Assembly (NCBI RefSeq): GCF_012584455.1
Contig: NZ_JABAEB010000002.1
Coordinates: forward strand, 248,001 to 312,000
Source: Shewanella oncorhynchi
Lineage (GTDB): Bacteria > Pseudomonadota > Gammaproteobacteria > Enterobacterales > Shewanellaceae
DNA length: 64,000 nucleotides
Reading direction: 5' to 3'
A program made the translations under genes and the position numbers. Positions 20,647 through 30,521 of the stretch are shown here, one piece after another (the stretch's first letter is position 1; the number at the start of each line of letters is the position of its first letter). The notes under the pieces were generated by a model. The model was not told the DNA's origin, did no database searches, and saw only the letters and a program-made list of their open reading frames with translations.

Positions 20647-21212
20647 ATTTTGTCGCCCCCGCGACCGCTCATCCATAGCTTTAGATATACAGTAACCATG
20701 CCAACGAAAAGTAACAAGAAGATGACATAAATATTTCAGAGAAATAACAAAAAACTTTTTCAAAAAATCAGTAACTTACTAGAAGCACTCAGTTAAGTTG
20801 GCACTCAGTGGCCATCAGGATATAAAGAGTGGAATGCACTAAATTGGGGCATGCGTTCAGCAAGAGGGCAAGCATGGCTCCTAAAGCATGCAATAAGTGA
20901 AGAACAAAGGGATAGAAATAACATGACAAACGTAAGTCATTTTTATGTCATTGCATTCAGACTAATACTAACAAATACATCAGGTGACATATTAACCACA
21001 GATATCAGTGCAACACTTTGTATCAATTGTGTTTTATAACTTGAACAGCCTATCTCTCCTCTGTCAACATCTCGTTTCGCTACAGCATAGAAACATAATA
21101 ACAACATTAAATTCATGGAACCTGATATGCCCTCGCATATACGCCAGTGGCTCGCTCCCATGGAATGCTAAAGCAAAAACACCCCAATGATGATTGAGAA
21201 TAAGGATATGAA
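20647..21212. other. Divergent intergenic region between malQ and the cyclophilin gene
   Basis: AT-rich and presumed to hold the promoter for the malQ-glg cluster and that of the cyclophilin gene. It contains ATGAC-N8-GTCAT (20923-20940) and two GCACTCAG octamers near 20785-20810. The short open frames here have no protein-like composition. Confidence 0.4.
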
Positions 21213-21842
21213 ATGAAGAAGTTATCAGGATTACTATTTGTCGGCTGCATTGCCTTGACGGGTTGTGAAGGAAGTACAGATGGTGATTTAACGCCGACGC
21301 CACCGACGCCCGATCCCACTCCGCCAGCCTTAGCTGCGGATGTGTGTTATTTAATGAAAACCACGAAAGGCGATATCACACTTGCCATTGACTTAACTAA
21401 CATGCCAATCACAGGTAAAAACTTTAAGCAGTATGTTGATAAGTCATTCTATAACGGCACCTTATTCCATAGAACCGTTCATAACTTTATGATCCAAGGC
21501 GGCGGTTTTACCACTGGGCTCAAAAGCAAACCAGGCGATGCCCCCATCAAGAATGAAGCCGCAGTCGGTATTAGCAACAAACGTGGCACTATCTCCATGG
21601 CTCGCACGGATGATCCTAACTCTGCAACATCACAGTTCTTTATCAATGTGTTAGATAATCCACATTTGGATGCGTCTGCGAGTAATTATGGTTATGCCGT
21701 GTTTGGCAAAGTGGTCGACGGCATGGATGTGGCGGATCAAATCAGCATAGTACCGACAAAAAACAGCGGTGGTTTTGCTAATACGCCAGTGCAAGAAATC
21801 CTGATTAACTCTGTTGCTAAAACAAGCTGCCCTGCTGCTTAA
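21213..21842 (+). CDS. Lipoprotein peptidyl-prolyl cis-trans isomerase, cyclophilin type
   Basis: Cyclophilin-family proline isomerase of 209 residues with a lipoprotein signal: MKKLSGLLFVGCIALTGC, lipobox LTGC with Cys18. A Thr/Pro-rich linker (TPTPPTPDPTPP) follows, then a compact cyclophilin domain with FHRTVHNFMIQGGGF, NKRGTISMARTDDPNSATSQFFIN and YAVFGKVVDGMDV. These are the active-site Arg, Phe, Met and Gln positions of the family. The lipid anchor would place it on a periplasm-facing membrane, where it could help fold envelope proteins. AAGGA lies 5-8 nt before the ATG. A terminator follows at 21886-21914. Confidence 0.9.
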   Translation: MKKLSGLLFVGCIALTGCEGSTDGDLTPTPPTPDPTPPALAADVCYLMKTTKGDITLAIDLTNMPITGKNFKQYVDKSFYNGTLFHRTVHNFMIQGGGFTTGLKSKPGDAPIKNEAAVGISNKRGTISMARTDDPNSATSQFFINVLDNPHLDASASNYGYAVFGKVVDGMDVADQISIVPTKNSGGFANTPVQEILINSVAKTSCPAA

Positions 21843-21885
21843 GCATCTAAAAGACGCACAGCTAAACGACATCTAACTAAAAGCA

Positions 21886-21914
21886 AAAAAGCACTGAAGA
21901 TTCAGTGCTTTTTC
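21886..21914. terminator. Bidirectional terminator
   Basis: GCACTGAA-GA-TTCAGTGC is flanked by six A upstream and five T downstream. It can serve both the cyclophilin gene (plus) and the MarR gene (minus). Confidence 0.8.
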
Positions 21915-21970
21915 ATTTTAAAATCTAATCGATTTTAACGTCTAATCAATTTAAAGCATGAGCTAAACGA

Positions 21971-22447
21971 TTACTCATCCCCTTGGATCTTCCCCACCAA
22001 GAGCATAGGCGCCGCATCAATTTTATCGGCGTCCATCATAGTCGCAATACGCTCAACGGCTGAGAGCAATTGGCTCTGCTCCCATTCTTCAAGATTCTGA
22101 TAACGCTTAATAAAATGATCCTGTAGCGGTTTAGGTGAGTCCTGTAACAGCGCTCGGCCCGCATCACTAAGGTATAAATGCACCTTACGTTTGTCAGTCT
22201 CACTGCGCAGACGGATCACTAAACCACGGCCCTCGAGTCGATCGATAATGGTCGTCACCGTCGCAGGGCTCAGCGTAATTTCTTCCGCCACGGTTTTAGC
22301 CAATGGCGCATCCAATTGGGCGATTTTCTGCATCACCATCAATTGCGGCCCAGTTAAACCTGAGTGTTTGTTCAGCTGGCGAGAATGAATGTCGATAGCG
22401 CGTATCACTCGGCGCAGCGAAATGAGCAGTTGTTCGTACTTTTCCAT
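21971..22447 (-). CDS. MarR-family transcriptional regulator
   Basis: Winged-helix regulator of 158 residues. The MarR core is clear: a dimerising first helix (MEKYEQLLISLRRVIRAIDIHSRQL), the HTH around APLAKTVAEEITLSPATVTTIIDRLEGRGLVIRLRSETDKRKVHLYLSDAGRALL with the wing arginines and D-x-R in the usual place, and a C-terminal dimer helix. The open frame could begin 23 codons earlier; I prefer the ATG giving MEKYEQ because that is where family similarity starts, though the ribosome site there is weak. It lies about 100 nt downstream of the TorF porin gene and may belong to the same transcript. Its ligand and targets are unknown. Confidence 0.85.
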   Translation of the reverse strand: MEKYEQLLISLRRVIRAIDIHSRQLNKHSGLTGPQLMVMQKIAQLDAPLAKTVAEEITLSPATVTTIIDRLEGRGLVIRLRSETDKRKVHLYLSDAGRALLQDSPKPLQDHFIKRYQNLEEWEQSQLLSAVERIATMMDADKIDAAPMLLVGKIQGDE

Positions 22448-22549
22448 CGTTCTTTTCATTCTCCCCATTCTAAGCAACGAGTGCACCTTACCAGAAAGCG
22501 CGACTGAACTCACCAAGAGGAGGCACTTTTATGGTAAAAGTCCCTTAGA

Positions 22550-23254
22550 TTACAACATGAATTGACGCGATACCGACAACACTAGACGCTCGTCGCTGGT
22601 ATCTAAGTTCATGCTAGTATCTTCAGCGGCAAGACTGAAATCAAAGCCACTCCAACTGGTCAGATAGGCGATACGGAAATGATTAAAAGATTTGCCACCA
22701 TCCCATGACCATTTATCCTCATCAAGTGATGTCGAGCGATCGACACTAAAGCGAATATCATGTCCTTCAGCGACACTGACAGTATGGCCAAGCAACATAG
22801 TGTAATGCTCACCACCCAAACCAAAGTAATCCCATGTATAGGTCAACTTAGCCTCAGAGTGACCCAGTGAACTATCATATCCTAACTTGCTATACAGCTC
22901 AGGATAGTTGTACTCATCGGAAAACGACTCGCCGTGGTAAGTATAATAAGCCAGTCCGACATCGAAACTCAGTTGCTCATTGAGCTGATAAAACTTACCC
23001 GCATAGGCATCGAGCTCCAACCAAGTGTCATCGCTGCCCCCAAAGTCGACGTTCGAGGTAAAGCCGCCCACGTACCATCCCGAATCAAAACCGTAATCCA
23101 AATTGCCTTGCAGCGCTGGGCCGTTGTCCGTTTGGCTGACACCGTTAAAAGTGTAATCCGACGTCGCCGTCACAGTGGCCGATAATCCGGCATTCGCCAC
23201 AGTCGACATCAATAACAATCCGCCGGCGACAAGATAAAAACATTTTGATTTCAT
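22550..23254 (-). CDS. TorF-family putative outer-membrane porin
   Basis: Predicted secreted beta-barrel protein of about 234 residues. It has a typical signal peptide (MKSKCFYLVAGGLLLMSTVANA) and then alternating amphipathic strands ending in the aromatic, porin-like VSRQFML. The SATVTATSDYTFNGVSQTDNGPALQGNLDYGF segment is the signature of the Gcw_chp/TorF family. An upstream in-frame ATG overlaps the BCCT stop by 1 nt (TAATG), showing that the two genes are translationally linked; the ATG five codons later has GGAA at 9 nt. The pairing suggests that this porin brings the transporter's substrate across the outer membrane. Confidence 0.85.
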   Translation of the reverse strand: MKSKCFYLVAGGLLLMSTVANAGLSATVTATSDYTFNGVSQTDNGPALQGNLDYGFDSGWYVGGFTSNVDFGGSDDTWLELDAYAGKFYQLNEQLSFDVGLAYYTYHGESFSDEYNYPELYSKLGYDSSLGHSEAKLTYTWDYFGLGGEHYTMLLGHTVSVAEGHDIRFSVDRSTSLDEDKWSWDGGKSFNHFRIAYLTSWSGFDFSLAAEDTSMNLDTSDERLVLSVSRQFML

Positions 23255-23268
23255 TATTAATTTTTCCA

Positions 23269-24486
23269 TTAGTTAGCTAGCTCAATTTTAGTAAAGTCGA
23301 TTTTGTTCTCTTTTGGCGAGCGCTCAATGGCACGAACAGTTTGCAATTGCGTCATCATGATGTAACCAAAACAGCTAAAGATCAGGCCCAGTGCGATTGC
23401 ACCAACCCATTGAATTTGAAGAAAGTCTAATTGAAACAGTAATGTCAGACTGCAGAGTAAGACTAAGTTAAAACTGACATATTTAAGCTTGCCTAAGCGT
23501 TCAATGGTCAGATTAAGATTGTCGGTATACAGGCGCACCAGTGAGTCGAGTGAATTGATTACAAAGGTAATTCCCACAATCACCATCGCCAGATTATAGA
23601 AGCCCGAGGTATCTAAGCCATTGGCGCTGTAGTAATAAAGTACAGTGAACCAAATCGCGATGGGGATAGACGGAAACACCATCATGGCCAACAGCACTTG
23701 ATAGGTTTTCATGCCACCGACAAAGCGCGAGGTAAATTGGCCTATCATAATGCTCCATGCAAACCACCAGAACAGATAAAACTCATGGTAGTCATTAATG
23801 GGTAACACAAAATGTTGAATATTGCCGAAGTAGTCACCCAGCATGGCAAAGGTCGTAAAGAACTCGCCCACACTCGAGTCAGCCGATAAAAATGCACTGG
23901 CCCACATCATGGCAATCAGGCATAAAAACAACCAAGTGCTCGCCAGACTCAAGATACGCACATAACGTATGCTAGTGCTGGAATACACTGCCGCGGCGAT
24001 CACCATAAATACGATGAGATAAAAGCTACTGACTATGGTTTCGCCATCGCCTAATTCGGGTAAATACCAAGGCAAATTGCTTAATAACAAATAGGCGGTA
24101 AAGGCACAGGTGCCAATAATCACCACATTATTGATGAACTTGACCCAAGGAATATCGAAGAATCTCACCCTAGGCTCAATGACACAAAAATAAAAACAGG
24201 TTAAAAAGTAGAAGCTCCAAATCAAGAAGGCCCAGAAGCCAAACTCAATCGCCAGCGGATTACTAAAGCCGTATTCAGGACTCGCCGCCACATTGGCGTA
24301 ACCCGCAAACTCGATGAGCGGAAACATGATCAAGCCGACATCAAGTCCTGAGGTAAACAGAATCGCGATAAAGGTAAAAGTACGCACAGGCGTCACGCCG
24401 ATACAGCGAATATTGCCCCAGCGATAAATCACAAACGCAATCGCGGTAAAAGTGAACAGTATCCCTGCGGATAATAACCAAGTCAT
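23269..24486 (-). CDS. Divergent, short BCCT-family transporter (choline/betaine-like)
   Basis: Polytopic inner-membrane carrier of about 405 residues, roughly 100 or more shorter than usual BCCT proteins. It retains TSGLDVGLIMFPLIEF (matching the BCCT SxGxGxGLxFxGxxEP segment) near 45-60 and FWWFAWSIMIGQFTSRFVGG near 240 (the BCCT WWxxWSPFVGxFIARISRG region, with SPF and the basic end changed). About 10-12 hydrophobic segments are visible. A GTG at 24495 could also start it, with GGGA 4 nt upstream. The position beside betIBA suggests choline, betaine or a related quaternary amine as substrate; the divergent signature leaves this open. Confidence 0.75.
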   Translation of the reverse strand: MTWLLSAGILFTFTAIAFVIYRWGNIRCIGVTPVRTFTFIAILFTSGLDVGLIMFPLIEFAGYANVAASPEYGFSNPLAIEFGFWAFLIWSFYFLTCFYFCVIEPRVRFFDIPWVKFINNVVIIGTCAFTAYLLLSNLPWYLPELGDGETIVSSFYLIVFMVIAAAVYSSTSIRYVRILSLASTWLFLCLIAMMWASAFLSADSSVGEFFTTFAMLGDYFGNIQHFVLPINDYHEFYLFWWFAWSIMIGQFTSRFVGGMKTYQVLLAMMVFPSIPIAIWFTVLYYYSANGLDTSGFYNLAMVIVGITFVINSLDSLVRLYTDNLNLTIERLGKLKYVSFNLVLLCSLTLLFQLDFLQIQWVGAIALGLIFSCFGYIMMTQLQTVRAIERSPKENKIDFTKIELAN

Positions 24487-24495
24487 AATGAGCAC

Positions 24496-24837
24496 TCAGT
24501 CCCAGTCGATACAGGGTGTAAGTCGGCATCTGGATATAAACCCATAAAATGTAACTCCATGTTTTTATTTAATAATAAAAACTGAACCATTTTTAAAGGC
24601 AACGTTCTGCCCTCAAGCCTTAAATATCGCTACTTAAAAACACTCCGCGATAGTTAAACCCTGATAGATGATCAGTCGTGAAAGCGGTCATTTGCACACT
24701 CACTGCGGGCTGACCGACCCTTTAGATAAAATGAATCATGACCCTTTTGAGTCATCAATTAATGAGTCACTCTGAAGAGAGAAGCCGCCAGTCCGTCGAT
24801 AAGACGGACTGAGCAGGCGTGTTGTTAACTTATGGCG
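24496..24837 (-). promoter_or_regulatory. betA to BCCT intergenic region with two hairpins
   Basis: Past the betA stop is a 9-bp stem CAGTCCGTC-GATAA-GACGGACTG (24789-24811) without a T-run, probably a weak terminator or transcript-stabilising hairpin. Nearer the BCCT gene is a perfect AT-rich inverted repeat GTTTTTATT-TAAT-AATAAAAAC (24561-24582). ATGACCCTTTTGAGTCAT occurs around 24737. No copy of the BetI-type palindrome is visible, so the transporter may have its own promoter and regulator. Confidence 0.45.
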
Positions 24838-26523
24838 TTAACTTGTCGCAGTACTTCTTTGTGTGGTTTGCCAAGCGTCGGCAACCACAACGGCGGAATC
24901 TGCTGGCGCTAACATCTCAGCGTCTAAGATCAGATCCGCGGCGCGCTCAGCCAACATTATGGTCGGCGCGTTCAAATTGCCGTTCGGGATAGTCGGGAAA
25001 ATAGAAGAATCCACCACCCGTAAATTCTGCAATCCATGCACGCGGGTTTCGGGATCCACCACCGCCATCGCATCCATGCCCATCTTGCACGAACAAGAAG
25101 GATGGTAAGCACTCTCAACCGATTGACGCACAAAGGCATCGATTTGCGCATCGGTTTGCACTTGTATGCCGGGTTGAATTTCCTCACCGCGATACTCATC
25201 GAATGGCGCTTGATTGATGATCTCACGAGTTAAGCGCACGCAGGCCCGAAAGCCTTCAATATCATCGGGATGCTGTAGGTAATTGAACTGAATTCTGGGC
25301 GGCACTTTTGGATCTGCCGACACTAAGGTCACGGCACCACGACTTTTAGGCTTGTTATGGCCCACATGCACCTGAAACCCATGACCCGCAAAGGCTTCTT
25401 TGCCATCGTAACGCATAGCCGCAGGTAAAAAGTGGTACTGCAAATCTGGCCACTCCAGACCCGCTTTTGAGCGAATAAAACCACAGGATTCAAAGTGATT
25501 CGTGGCCCCTAGGCCAGACTTATCTAAGATCCAACGGGCACCGATTAAGAACTTGCTGAAAGGATCTAGCTTGCCATTGAGTGAAATCGGTTTAAGGCAT
25601 TTGAATTGGAAATAAAACTCTAAATGATCCTGTAAATTCTGACCAACACCGGGTAACTCATGTTGTAACTCGACCCCAGCATCAGCCAATATTTGGGGAT
25701 CGCCAATGCCCGACAATTGCAACAAATGCGGCGAACCTATTGAACCTGCAGCTAAAATCACGTCTTTGTTACAACGAATATCTTCAACTTTACCTTTATG
25801 TTCAATGCGAACGCCAACGGCCATTTGGCCTTCCAATAACACTTTATGCACTAAGGCATGGGTCACAACCGTGAGGTTACGTCTAGCCATCGCTGGGCGT
25901 AAATAGGCATTGGCGGTTGACCAGCGTACGCCTTTTTTGACCGTCATATGCATAGGGCCAAAACCTTCTTGCTGCGCCGCATTATAATCGGCGGTCGATA
26001 AATACCCCGCCGCAATGCCCGCATCCATAAAGGCTTGGTACAAGGGGTTTTGCATTTGATTGCCGTTATTCACGCCTAACGGCCCAGACTCACCGCGATA
26101 CTCATCACCACCAAAGGCCCAGGTTTCCGCCTTCTTAAAGTACGGTAAGCAGTGGCTATAATCCCAATCGGTCGCCCCTTGCGCCTGCCACTCATCAAAG
26201 TCCCTGGCATGACCACGGACATACACCATGCCATTGATCGACGATGAACCGCCAAGCACCTTGCCCCGAGGACAATGCATCTTGCGATTATCTAAATACG
26301 GCTCAGGCTGCGTCTCAAACTGCCAAGCATATTTAGGGCTGTTCATCGGAATGGATAACGCCGTCGGCATTTGAATAAAGATACTCTTATCACTGCCTCC
26401 GGTTTCTAATAACAGCACTTCGTTTTTAGAATCCTTTGACAAGCGATTGGCGAGCACACAACCCGCAGATCCTGCACCAACTATGATGTAGTTATAATAT
26501 TTTTGCTCTAATGACTGAGTCAA
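24838..26523 (-). CDS. betA: Choline dehydrogenase
   Basis: GMC-family flavoprotein of 561 residues oxidising choline to betaine aldehyde at the membrane. Motifs are the FAD-binding [18 protein letters not shown] (residues 12-29), GMC signature 1 around [20 protein letters not shown], signature 2 [16 protein letters not shown] near 262, and the C-terminal [10 protein letters not shown] (active-site His) followed by [17 protein letters not shown] (Asn). The start codon is TTG behind a very strong AAGGAGG; no ATG is available close enough to keep the FAD strand intact. It follows betB by 9 nt and forms the betI-betB-betA operon. Confidence 0.95.
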   Translation of the reverse strand: MTQSLEQKYYNYIIVGAGSAGCVLANRLSKDSKNEVLLLETGGSDKSIFIQMPTALSIPMNSPKYAWQFETQPEPYLDNRKMHCPRGKVLGGSSSINGMVYVRGHARDFDEWQAQGATDWDYSHCLPYFKKAETWAFGGDEYRGESGPLGVNNGNQMQNPLYQAFMDAGIAAGYLSTADYNAAQQEGFGPMHMTVKKGVRWSTANAYLRPAMARRNLTVVTHALVHKVLLEGQMAVGVRIEHKGKVEDIRCNKDVILAAGSIGSPHLLQLSGIGDPQILADAGVELQHELPGVGQNLQDHLEFYFQFKCLKPISLNGKLDPFSKFLIGARWILDKSGLGATNHFESCGFIRSKAGLEWPDLQYHFLPAAMRYDGKEAFAGHGFQVHVGHNKPKSRGAVTLVSADPKVPPRIQFNYLQHPDDIEGFRACVRLTREIINQAPFDEYRGEEIQPGIQVQTDAQIDAFVRQSVESAYHPSCSCKMGMDAMAVVDPETRVHGLQNLRVVDSSIFPTIPNGNLNAPTIMLAERAADLILDAEMLAPADSAVVVADAWQTTQRSTATS

Positions 26524-26532
26524 AATGCCTCC

Positions 26533-27996
26533 TTAAAATGGGCTTTCTAAGGGCTGCAGACCCACATAAACGGCTTTAACTTGGGTGTAATGCTTGAGTG
26601 TCTCGCTACCGTTTTCACGGCCAATACCCGACAACTTATAGCCACCCACAGGCATTTCGGCTGGCGAGGCGCCATAAGCATTGATCCAGCAAATACCCGC
26701 CTGTAACTGATGAATGACCCTATGGGCACGGCTGATATCTTGGGTAAACACCCCAGCGGCTAGGCCCATGGCGGTATTGTTTGCCCGAGCAATCACTTCG
26801 GCTTCATCTTTAAAGGTAAGCACGGACATTACAGGGCCAAATATTTCCTCTTTACAGATGCGCATCTCGTCGGTGCAATGGGTGAAAATCGTCGGGGCAA
26901 CAAAGTAACCATTGGGAGCATTTTCAGGTGTTAATGCTGTGCCACCGGTGAGCAGAGTTGCGCCGTCATCGATACCTTGCTGAATATAATCGAGTACTTT
27001 TTGCTGGTGATCTTTGGAGATCAAAGCGCCAAAGTTAGTCTCTGGCGCCATAGGATCGCCCACCACAATATTGGTTTGAGTACGCATAAGCAGTTTTTCG
27101 ATAAAGCGTGGATAAACCGACTCATGGACAAACACCCGCGTCCCATTGGTACAGACTTCACCTTGGGTATAGAAGTTACCGAGCATGGCACCTGAAACCG
27201 CATTGTCGATATCAGCATCATCAAACACGATAAGCGGTGATTTACCACCGAGTTCCATAGTGACGTCTTTTAATGAACTTGCCGCCGCGGCCATGACTTT
27301 TTTACCGGTACCGACTTCACCCGTGAAGGACACTTTGGCAATATCCGGATGTCCCGTTAACCAAGCGCCGACCTTGCCGTCACCCATGACGACATTAAAT
27401 ACGCCATCGGGCAGACCCGCCTCACTTAAGAGTTGCGCTAATTTCAGTGCGCCAAGCGGCGTTTCTTCCGAAGGTTTAAAAATCATCACATTGCCGCTAG
27501 CTAAGGCAGGTGCGGCCTTCCAACAGGCGATTTGTAATGGGTAATTCCACGCGCCAATGCCAGCACAAATGCCTAAAGGCTCACGGCGGGTGTAATAAAA
27601 ATCCCCACCGACTTGCTGCTGCGCGCCTTCAAGCCCAGGGGCAATATGGGCGAAAAACTCGATAGCATCTGCGCCTGTGACCACATCAACCACTGAGGCT
27701 TCTTGCCAAGGTTTACCTGTGTCGCGCACTTCGATTGCCGCGAGTTCATCATTACGAGCACGCAATAATGCGACCGCCTTTAACAGAATGCGACTGCGTT
27801 CAGTGGCGCTCATGGCAGACCAAATCGCAAAGCCTTTTTTGGCGCTCTCGATGGCCGCTTGCTGAATTTTTTCATCGGCCACTTGCACTCGATACGCCAA
27901 TTGCCCAGTAGCAGGATTGACGACGTCGAAGGTTTCGCCGCTGTCGTTAGCGAGCAGCTGACCCGCAATAAAGTTGTACTGTACTTCTACTGACAT
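26533..27996 (-). CDS. betB: Betaine aldehyde dehydrogenase
   Basis: NAD(P)-dependent aldehyde dehydrogenase of 487 residues making glycine betaine, the main osmoprotectant, from betaine aldehyde. Motifs are [19 protein letters not shown] near 150, [12 protein letters not shown] near 230, the general-base [16 protein letters not shown] near 250, the nucleophile region [14 protein letters not shown] with Cys282, and [11 protein letters not shown] near 385. I chose the ATG at 27996: it has GGAG at 7 nt and overlaps the betI stop by 10 nt, so translation is coupled. The 16-codon upstream extension lies inside betI and is not family-like. Confidence 0.95.
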   Translation of the reverse strand: MSVEVQYNFIAGQLLANDSGETFDVVNPATGQLAYRVQVADEKIQQAAIESAKKGFAIWSAMSATERSRILLKAVALLRARNDELAAIEVRDTGKPWQEASVVDVVTGADAIEFFAHIAPGLEGAQQQVGGDFYYTRREPLGICAGIGAWNYPLQIACWKAAPALASGNVMIFKPSEETPLGALKLAQLLSEAGLPDGVFNVVMGDGKVGAWLTGHPDIAKVSFTGEVGTGKKVMAAAASSLKDVTMELGGKSPLIVFDDADIDNAVSGAMLGNFYTQGEVCTNGTRVFVHESVYPRFIEKLLMRTQTNIVVGDPMAPETNFGALISKDHQQKVLDYIQQGIDDGATLLTGGTALTPENAPNGYFVAPTIFTHCTDEMRICKEEIFGPVMSVLTFKDEAEVIARANNTAMGLAAGVFTQDISRAHRVIHQLQAGICWINAYGASPAEMPVGGYKLSGIGRENGSETLKHYTQVKAVYVGLQPLESPF

Positions 27997-28592
27997 GTTT
28001 TGACTCCATGCTGCTTTATCACATTGTGGATAAAGGTTTTGCATAATTTTTCGGCCTGAACAAAATCCTGCTCAGGGGTTTCACTTAAGGCGCTGCGTAA
28101 CCAGAATCCATCGATCATCGCCGCCGTTTGCTTAGCAGCCATCAGGGCAAACTCTTTGGGCAACACGTGCCGAAAGGAAAAATGTAAGTTGCTGTATAAG
28201 CGGCGACTATTGATATTCTGCAAACGGGCTAACTGGGGATCGTGGACGGCCTGTGCCCAAAAACTCAACCAAGTGTGAGTGACATTTCGCGAGCGCTGTA
28301 ACTCGGTAAAATTCGCTTCAACTATCATCATTAAGCGCTCTATTGGCGCCAACACTTGTCCTTGGATTCGATTGAGCAACGCTTGCTTTAACTGCTCAAG
28401 CAAGTGGCGCAGCGTCGCTTGGATTAAGCCCTGCTTACCACTGAAATAATGACTGATGATCCCCGACGACATCCCCGCCAACTGACTAATGCTGTTGATG
28501 GTCGTGTGCTGCAATCCATGCAAGGCAACCGATGCTAATGTCGCATCGATAAGCTGCTGTCTGCGTATCAATTTCATTGCGGCTTTAGGCAT
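27987..28592 (-). CDS. betI: TetR-family repressor BetI
   Basis: HTH regulator of 201 residues that in relatives represses the choline-to-betaine genes until choline is present. The N-terminus ([51 protein letters not shown]) closely follows the BetI pattern, with the recognition helix GIISHYF. The C-terminal TetR_C_6/BetI-type region includes an [13 protein letters not shown] segment. It is the first gene of betI-betB-betA. A perfect palindrome at 28636-28655 is its probable operator. Confidence 0.93.
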   Translation of the reverse strand: MPKAAMKLIRRQQLIDATLASVALHGLQHTTINSISQLAGMSSGIISHYFSGKQGLIQATLRHLLEQLKQALLNRIQGQVLAPIERLMMIVEANFTELQRSRNVTHTWLSFWAQAVHDPQLARLQNINSRRLYSNLHFSFRHVLPKEFALMAAKQTAAMIDGFWLRSALSETPEQDFVQAEKLCKTFIHNVIKQHGVKTCQ

Positions 28593-28635
28593 AAATACTC
28601 AAGGAATAACCACTCTCTCAATACTCTGAACGACG

Positions 28636-28655
28636 TTAATTGAACGTTCAATTAA
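28636..28655. promoter_or_regulatory. Probable BetI operator
   Basis: TTAATTGAACGTTCAATTAA is a perfect 20-bp palindrome 44 nt upstream of the betI start. The core ATTGAACGTTCAAT resembles the BetI box known for enterobacterial bet genes, so autoregulation of betIBA is expected. Confidence 0.8.
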
Positions 28656-28702
28656 CAATCATGATAATGATTAGTGATGTAACTATCAACCTAAAATAGC
28701 AC

Positions 28703-28718
28703 AGTGACAAAGCTCACA
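28703..28718. promoter_or_regulatory. Candidate CRP site upstream of betIBA
   Basis: AGTGA-N6-TCACA matches 9 of the 10 defining bases of the CRP half-sites (TGTGA-N6-TCACA). It lies 111 nt before the betI start and about 50 nt upstream of the BetI palindrome, a plausible place for class I activation. It could instead serve the divergent gene. Confidence 0.45.
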
Positions 28719-29193
28719 AGTTAGTTATGTAAAAAAGAATTAATGTGTAAAAACAAGTTAAATGTATAGATTTCTTTGACTTACGGCCCTACCACAACCA
28801 CAGCAGCACGCATAAATTAATATTAGATATCAAACTAATTAATTGGAGTTGATGCTACAAATGAGAGTATTAATGAGGTTTAACCTCTGTTAGATTTAAC
28901 AATTGAGCCGTCAAACTCTGGATAAGAAAGTGGGATAAAAAGTAAACGAAAAATGCACAGAAATGATGCATCACCAGGGGCGCTAACAACGCTAAAAAAA
29001 CCATATCGTACGCCAACACTAATACCCGTCATAAAAGTCCGAAATTTAGTTACCCAGTTCCAACTTTAGTGGGAAATTACCCTCAGATAAGCGCCGAACT
29101 CGATCAAGCTCACACTTTCACTACCTCCGAATTGGTAGCTTGATCACCAGAAAAGAACACAACTTAATCTTTACAAGCAAATAGGTGGATTTT

Positions 29194-30342
29194 ATGGCTG
29201 CTAAATTTTTTATTCCTTCTGTCAACGTATTAGGCCAAGGCGCAGTGGATGATGCTATCGGTGACATCAAAACCTTAGGCTTTAAACACGCACTCATAGT
29301 GACAGATAAACCCTTAGTCAAGATTGGCTTAGTGGGTGAAGTGGCCGAAAAACTCGGTCAAAATGGTATTACCTCCACCATCTATGATGGTGTACAACCT
29401 AACCCAACCGTGACGAACGTCGAAGCGGGTTTAGCCCTGTTAAAAGCCAACAAGTGTGACTTTGTGATTTCACTCGGCGGCGGCTCACCCCATGATTGCG
29501 CCAAAGGTATCGCCCTTGTTGCCACCAACGGTGGCAGCATCAAAGACTACGAAGGGTTAGATCAATCCGCGAAACCACAGTTGCCGTTAGTGGCCATTAA
29601 TACGACGGCAGGTACTGCCAGTGAAATGACGCGCTTCTGTATCATTACCGACGAAGCCCGCCACATTAAAATGGCGATTGTCGATAAACACACCACGCCT
29701 TTGCTGTCGGTCAACGACCCTGAGTTAATGCTGAAAAAGCCTGCGAGCCTAACTGCCGCAACAGGTATGGATGCACTGACTCACGCGGTTGAAGCCTATG
29801 TGTCTATTGCAGCGAACCCAATCACCGACGCCTGTGCGATCAAGGCTATGGAATTGATTCAAGCTAACTTAGTCAACGCAGTTGAAAACGGTCAAGACAT
29901 CAACGCCCGTGAACAAATGGCCTACGCCCAGTTCTTAGCAGGTATGGCGTTTAACAATGCCAGCTTAGGTTATGTGCATGCGATGGCGCACCAATTAGGC
30001 GGTTTCTACGATCTGCCCCACGGCGTGTGTAACGCTCTGCTGCTGCCACATGTGCAGGAATACAACGCCCAGGTCGTCCCTGCTCGCTTAAAAGACATTG
30101 CCAAGGCTATGGGTGTCGATGTGTCTGCGATGACAGATGAGCAAGGTGCTAGTGCGGCGATAGCGGCAATCAAAAAACTGTCTGTTGCGGTTAAGATCCC
30201 AGAAAACCTGACCTTGTTAGGCGTGAAAGCGGAAGATATTCCAACACTTGCGGATAACGCGTTAAAAGATGCCTGTGGATTCACCAATCCAAAACAAGCG
30301 ACCCATGCGGAGATCTGTCAGATCTTCACTAATGCGCTGTAA
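29194..30342 (+). CDS. yiaY: Iron-containing alcohol dehydrogenase (YiaY/AdhB type)
   Basis: Group III, Fe2+-dependent NAD alcohol dehydrogenase of 382 residues. It has the NAD-binding [10 protein letters not shown] near 95-104, [16 protein letters not shown] near 136-151, and the metal site in [13 protein letters not shown] plus [28 protein letters not shown], whose Asp and three His residues are in place. The family's closest pattern is E. coli YiaY and Zymomonas ADH II, which interconvert ethanol and acetaldehyde. The ATG at 29194 is preceded by TAGGTGG; an in-frame GTG three codons earlier lies inside that ribosome site. It is monocistronic, with two hairpins and a strong terminator downstream. 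Confidence 0.9.
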   Translation: MAAKFFIPSVNVLGQGAVDDAIGDIKTLGFKHALIVTDKPLVKIGLVGEVAEKLGQNGITSTIYDGVQPNPTVTNVEAGLALLKANKCDFVISLGGGSPHDCAKGIALVATNGGSIKDYEGLDQSAKPQLPLVAINTTAGTASEMTRFCIITDEARHIKMAIVDKHTTPLLSVNDPELMLKKPASLTAATGMDALTHAVEAYVSIAANPITDACAIKAMELIQANLVNAVENGQDINAREQMAYAQFLAGMAFNNASLGYVHAMAHQLGGFYDLPHGVCNALLLPHVQEYNAQVVPARLKDIAKAMGVDVSAMTDEQGASAAIAAIKKLSVAVKIPENLTLLGVKAEDIPTLADNALKDACGFTNPKQATHAEICQIFTNAL

Positions 30343-30401
30343 TTGTGCGCAGTAATCGCCATACCTTACCAATCGCAAGTTATCGCACTGTAATCGTGCG
30401 C
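30334..30401 (+). repeat. Imperfect duplication of the dehydrogenase 3' end
   Basis: GCGCTGTAATTGTGCGC (30334-30350, across the stop codon) recurs as GCACTGTAATCGTGCGC (30385-30401), 15 of 17 bases identical. The spacing is 51 nt. Confidence 0.6.
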
Positions 30402-30409
30402 TAACTTGC
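30375..30409 (+). other. Long hairpin in the 3' untranslated region
   Basis: GCAAGTTA-T-CGCAC-(7-nt loop)-GTGCG-C-TAACTTGC: 13 base pairs with one T/C mismatch. There is no T-run, so it is likely a transcript-end stabiliser ahead of the true terminator at 30475. Confidence 0.6.
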
Positions 30410-30474
30410 TGGATAACGACTTATTGTCCTGCTAGTGCGTAAACACGACTTCATCCTCCAATGAATTCGTTTTA

Positions 30475-30521
30475 GGCTCCAATAGTGCACAGATTATTGC
30501 TGCACTATTGGGGCCTTTTTT
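30475..30521 (+). terminator. Strong intrinsic terminator
   Basis: A 15-bp stem (GGCTCCAATAGTGCA / TGCACTATTGGGGCC, one G-T pair) with an 11-nt loop is followed by TTTTTT. It ends the alcohol dehydrogenase transcript. Confidence 0.85.

Larger units (their letters stand above)
28593..29193. other. Divergent intergenic region between betI and the alcohol dehydrogenase
   Basis: About 600 nt. On the betI side are a BetI-like palindrome and a CRP-like site, listed separately. The rest is AT-rich with short low-complexity stretches and no protein-like frame. The alcohol dehydrogenase promoter must lie in the right half; I could not fix its -10/-35 elements. Confidence 0.5.
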
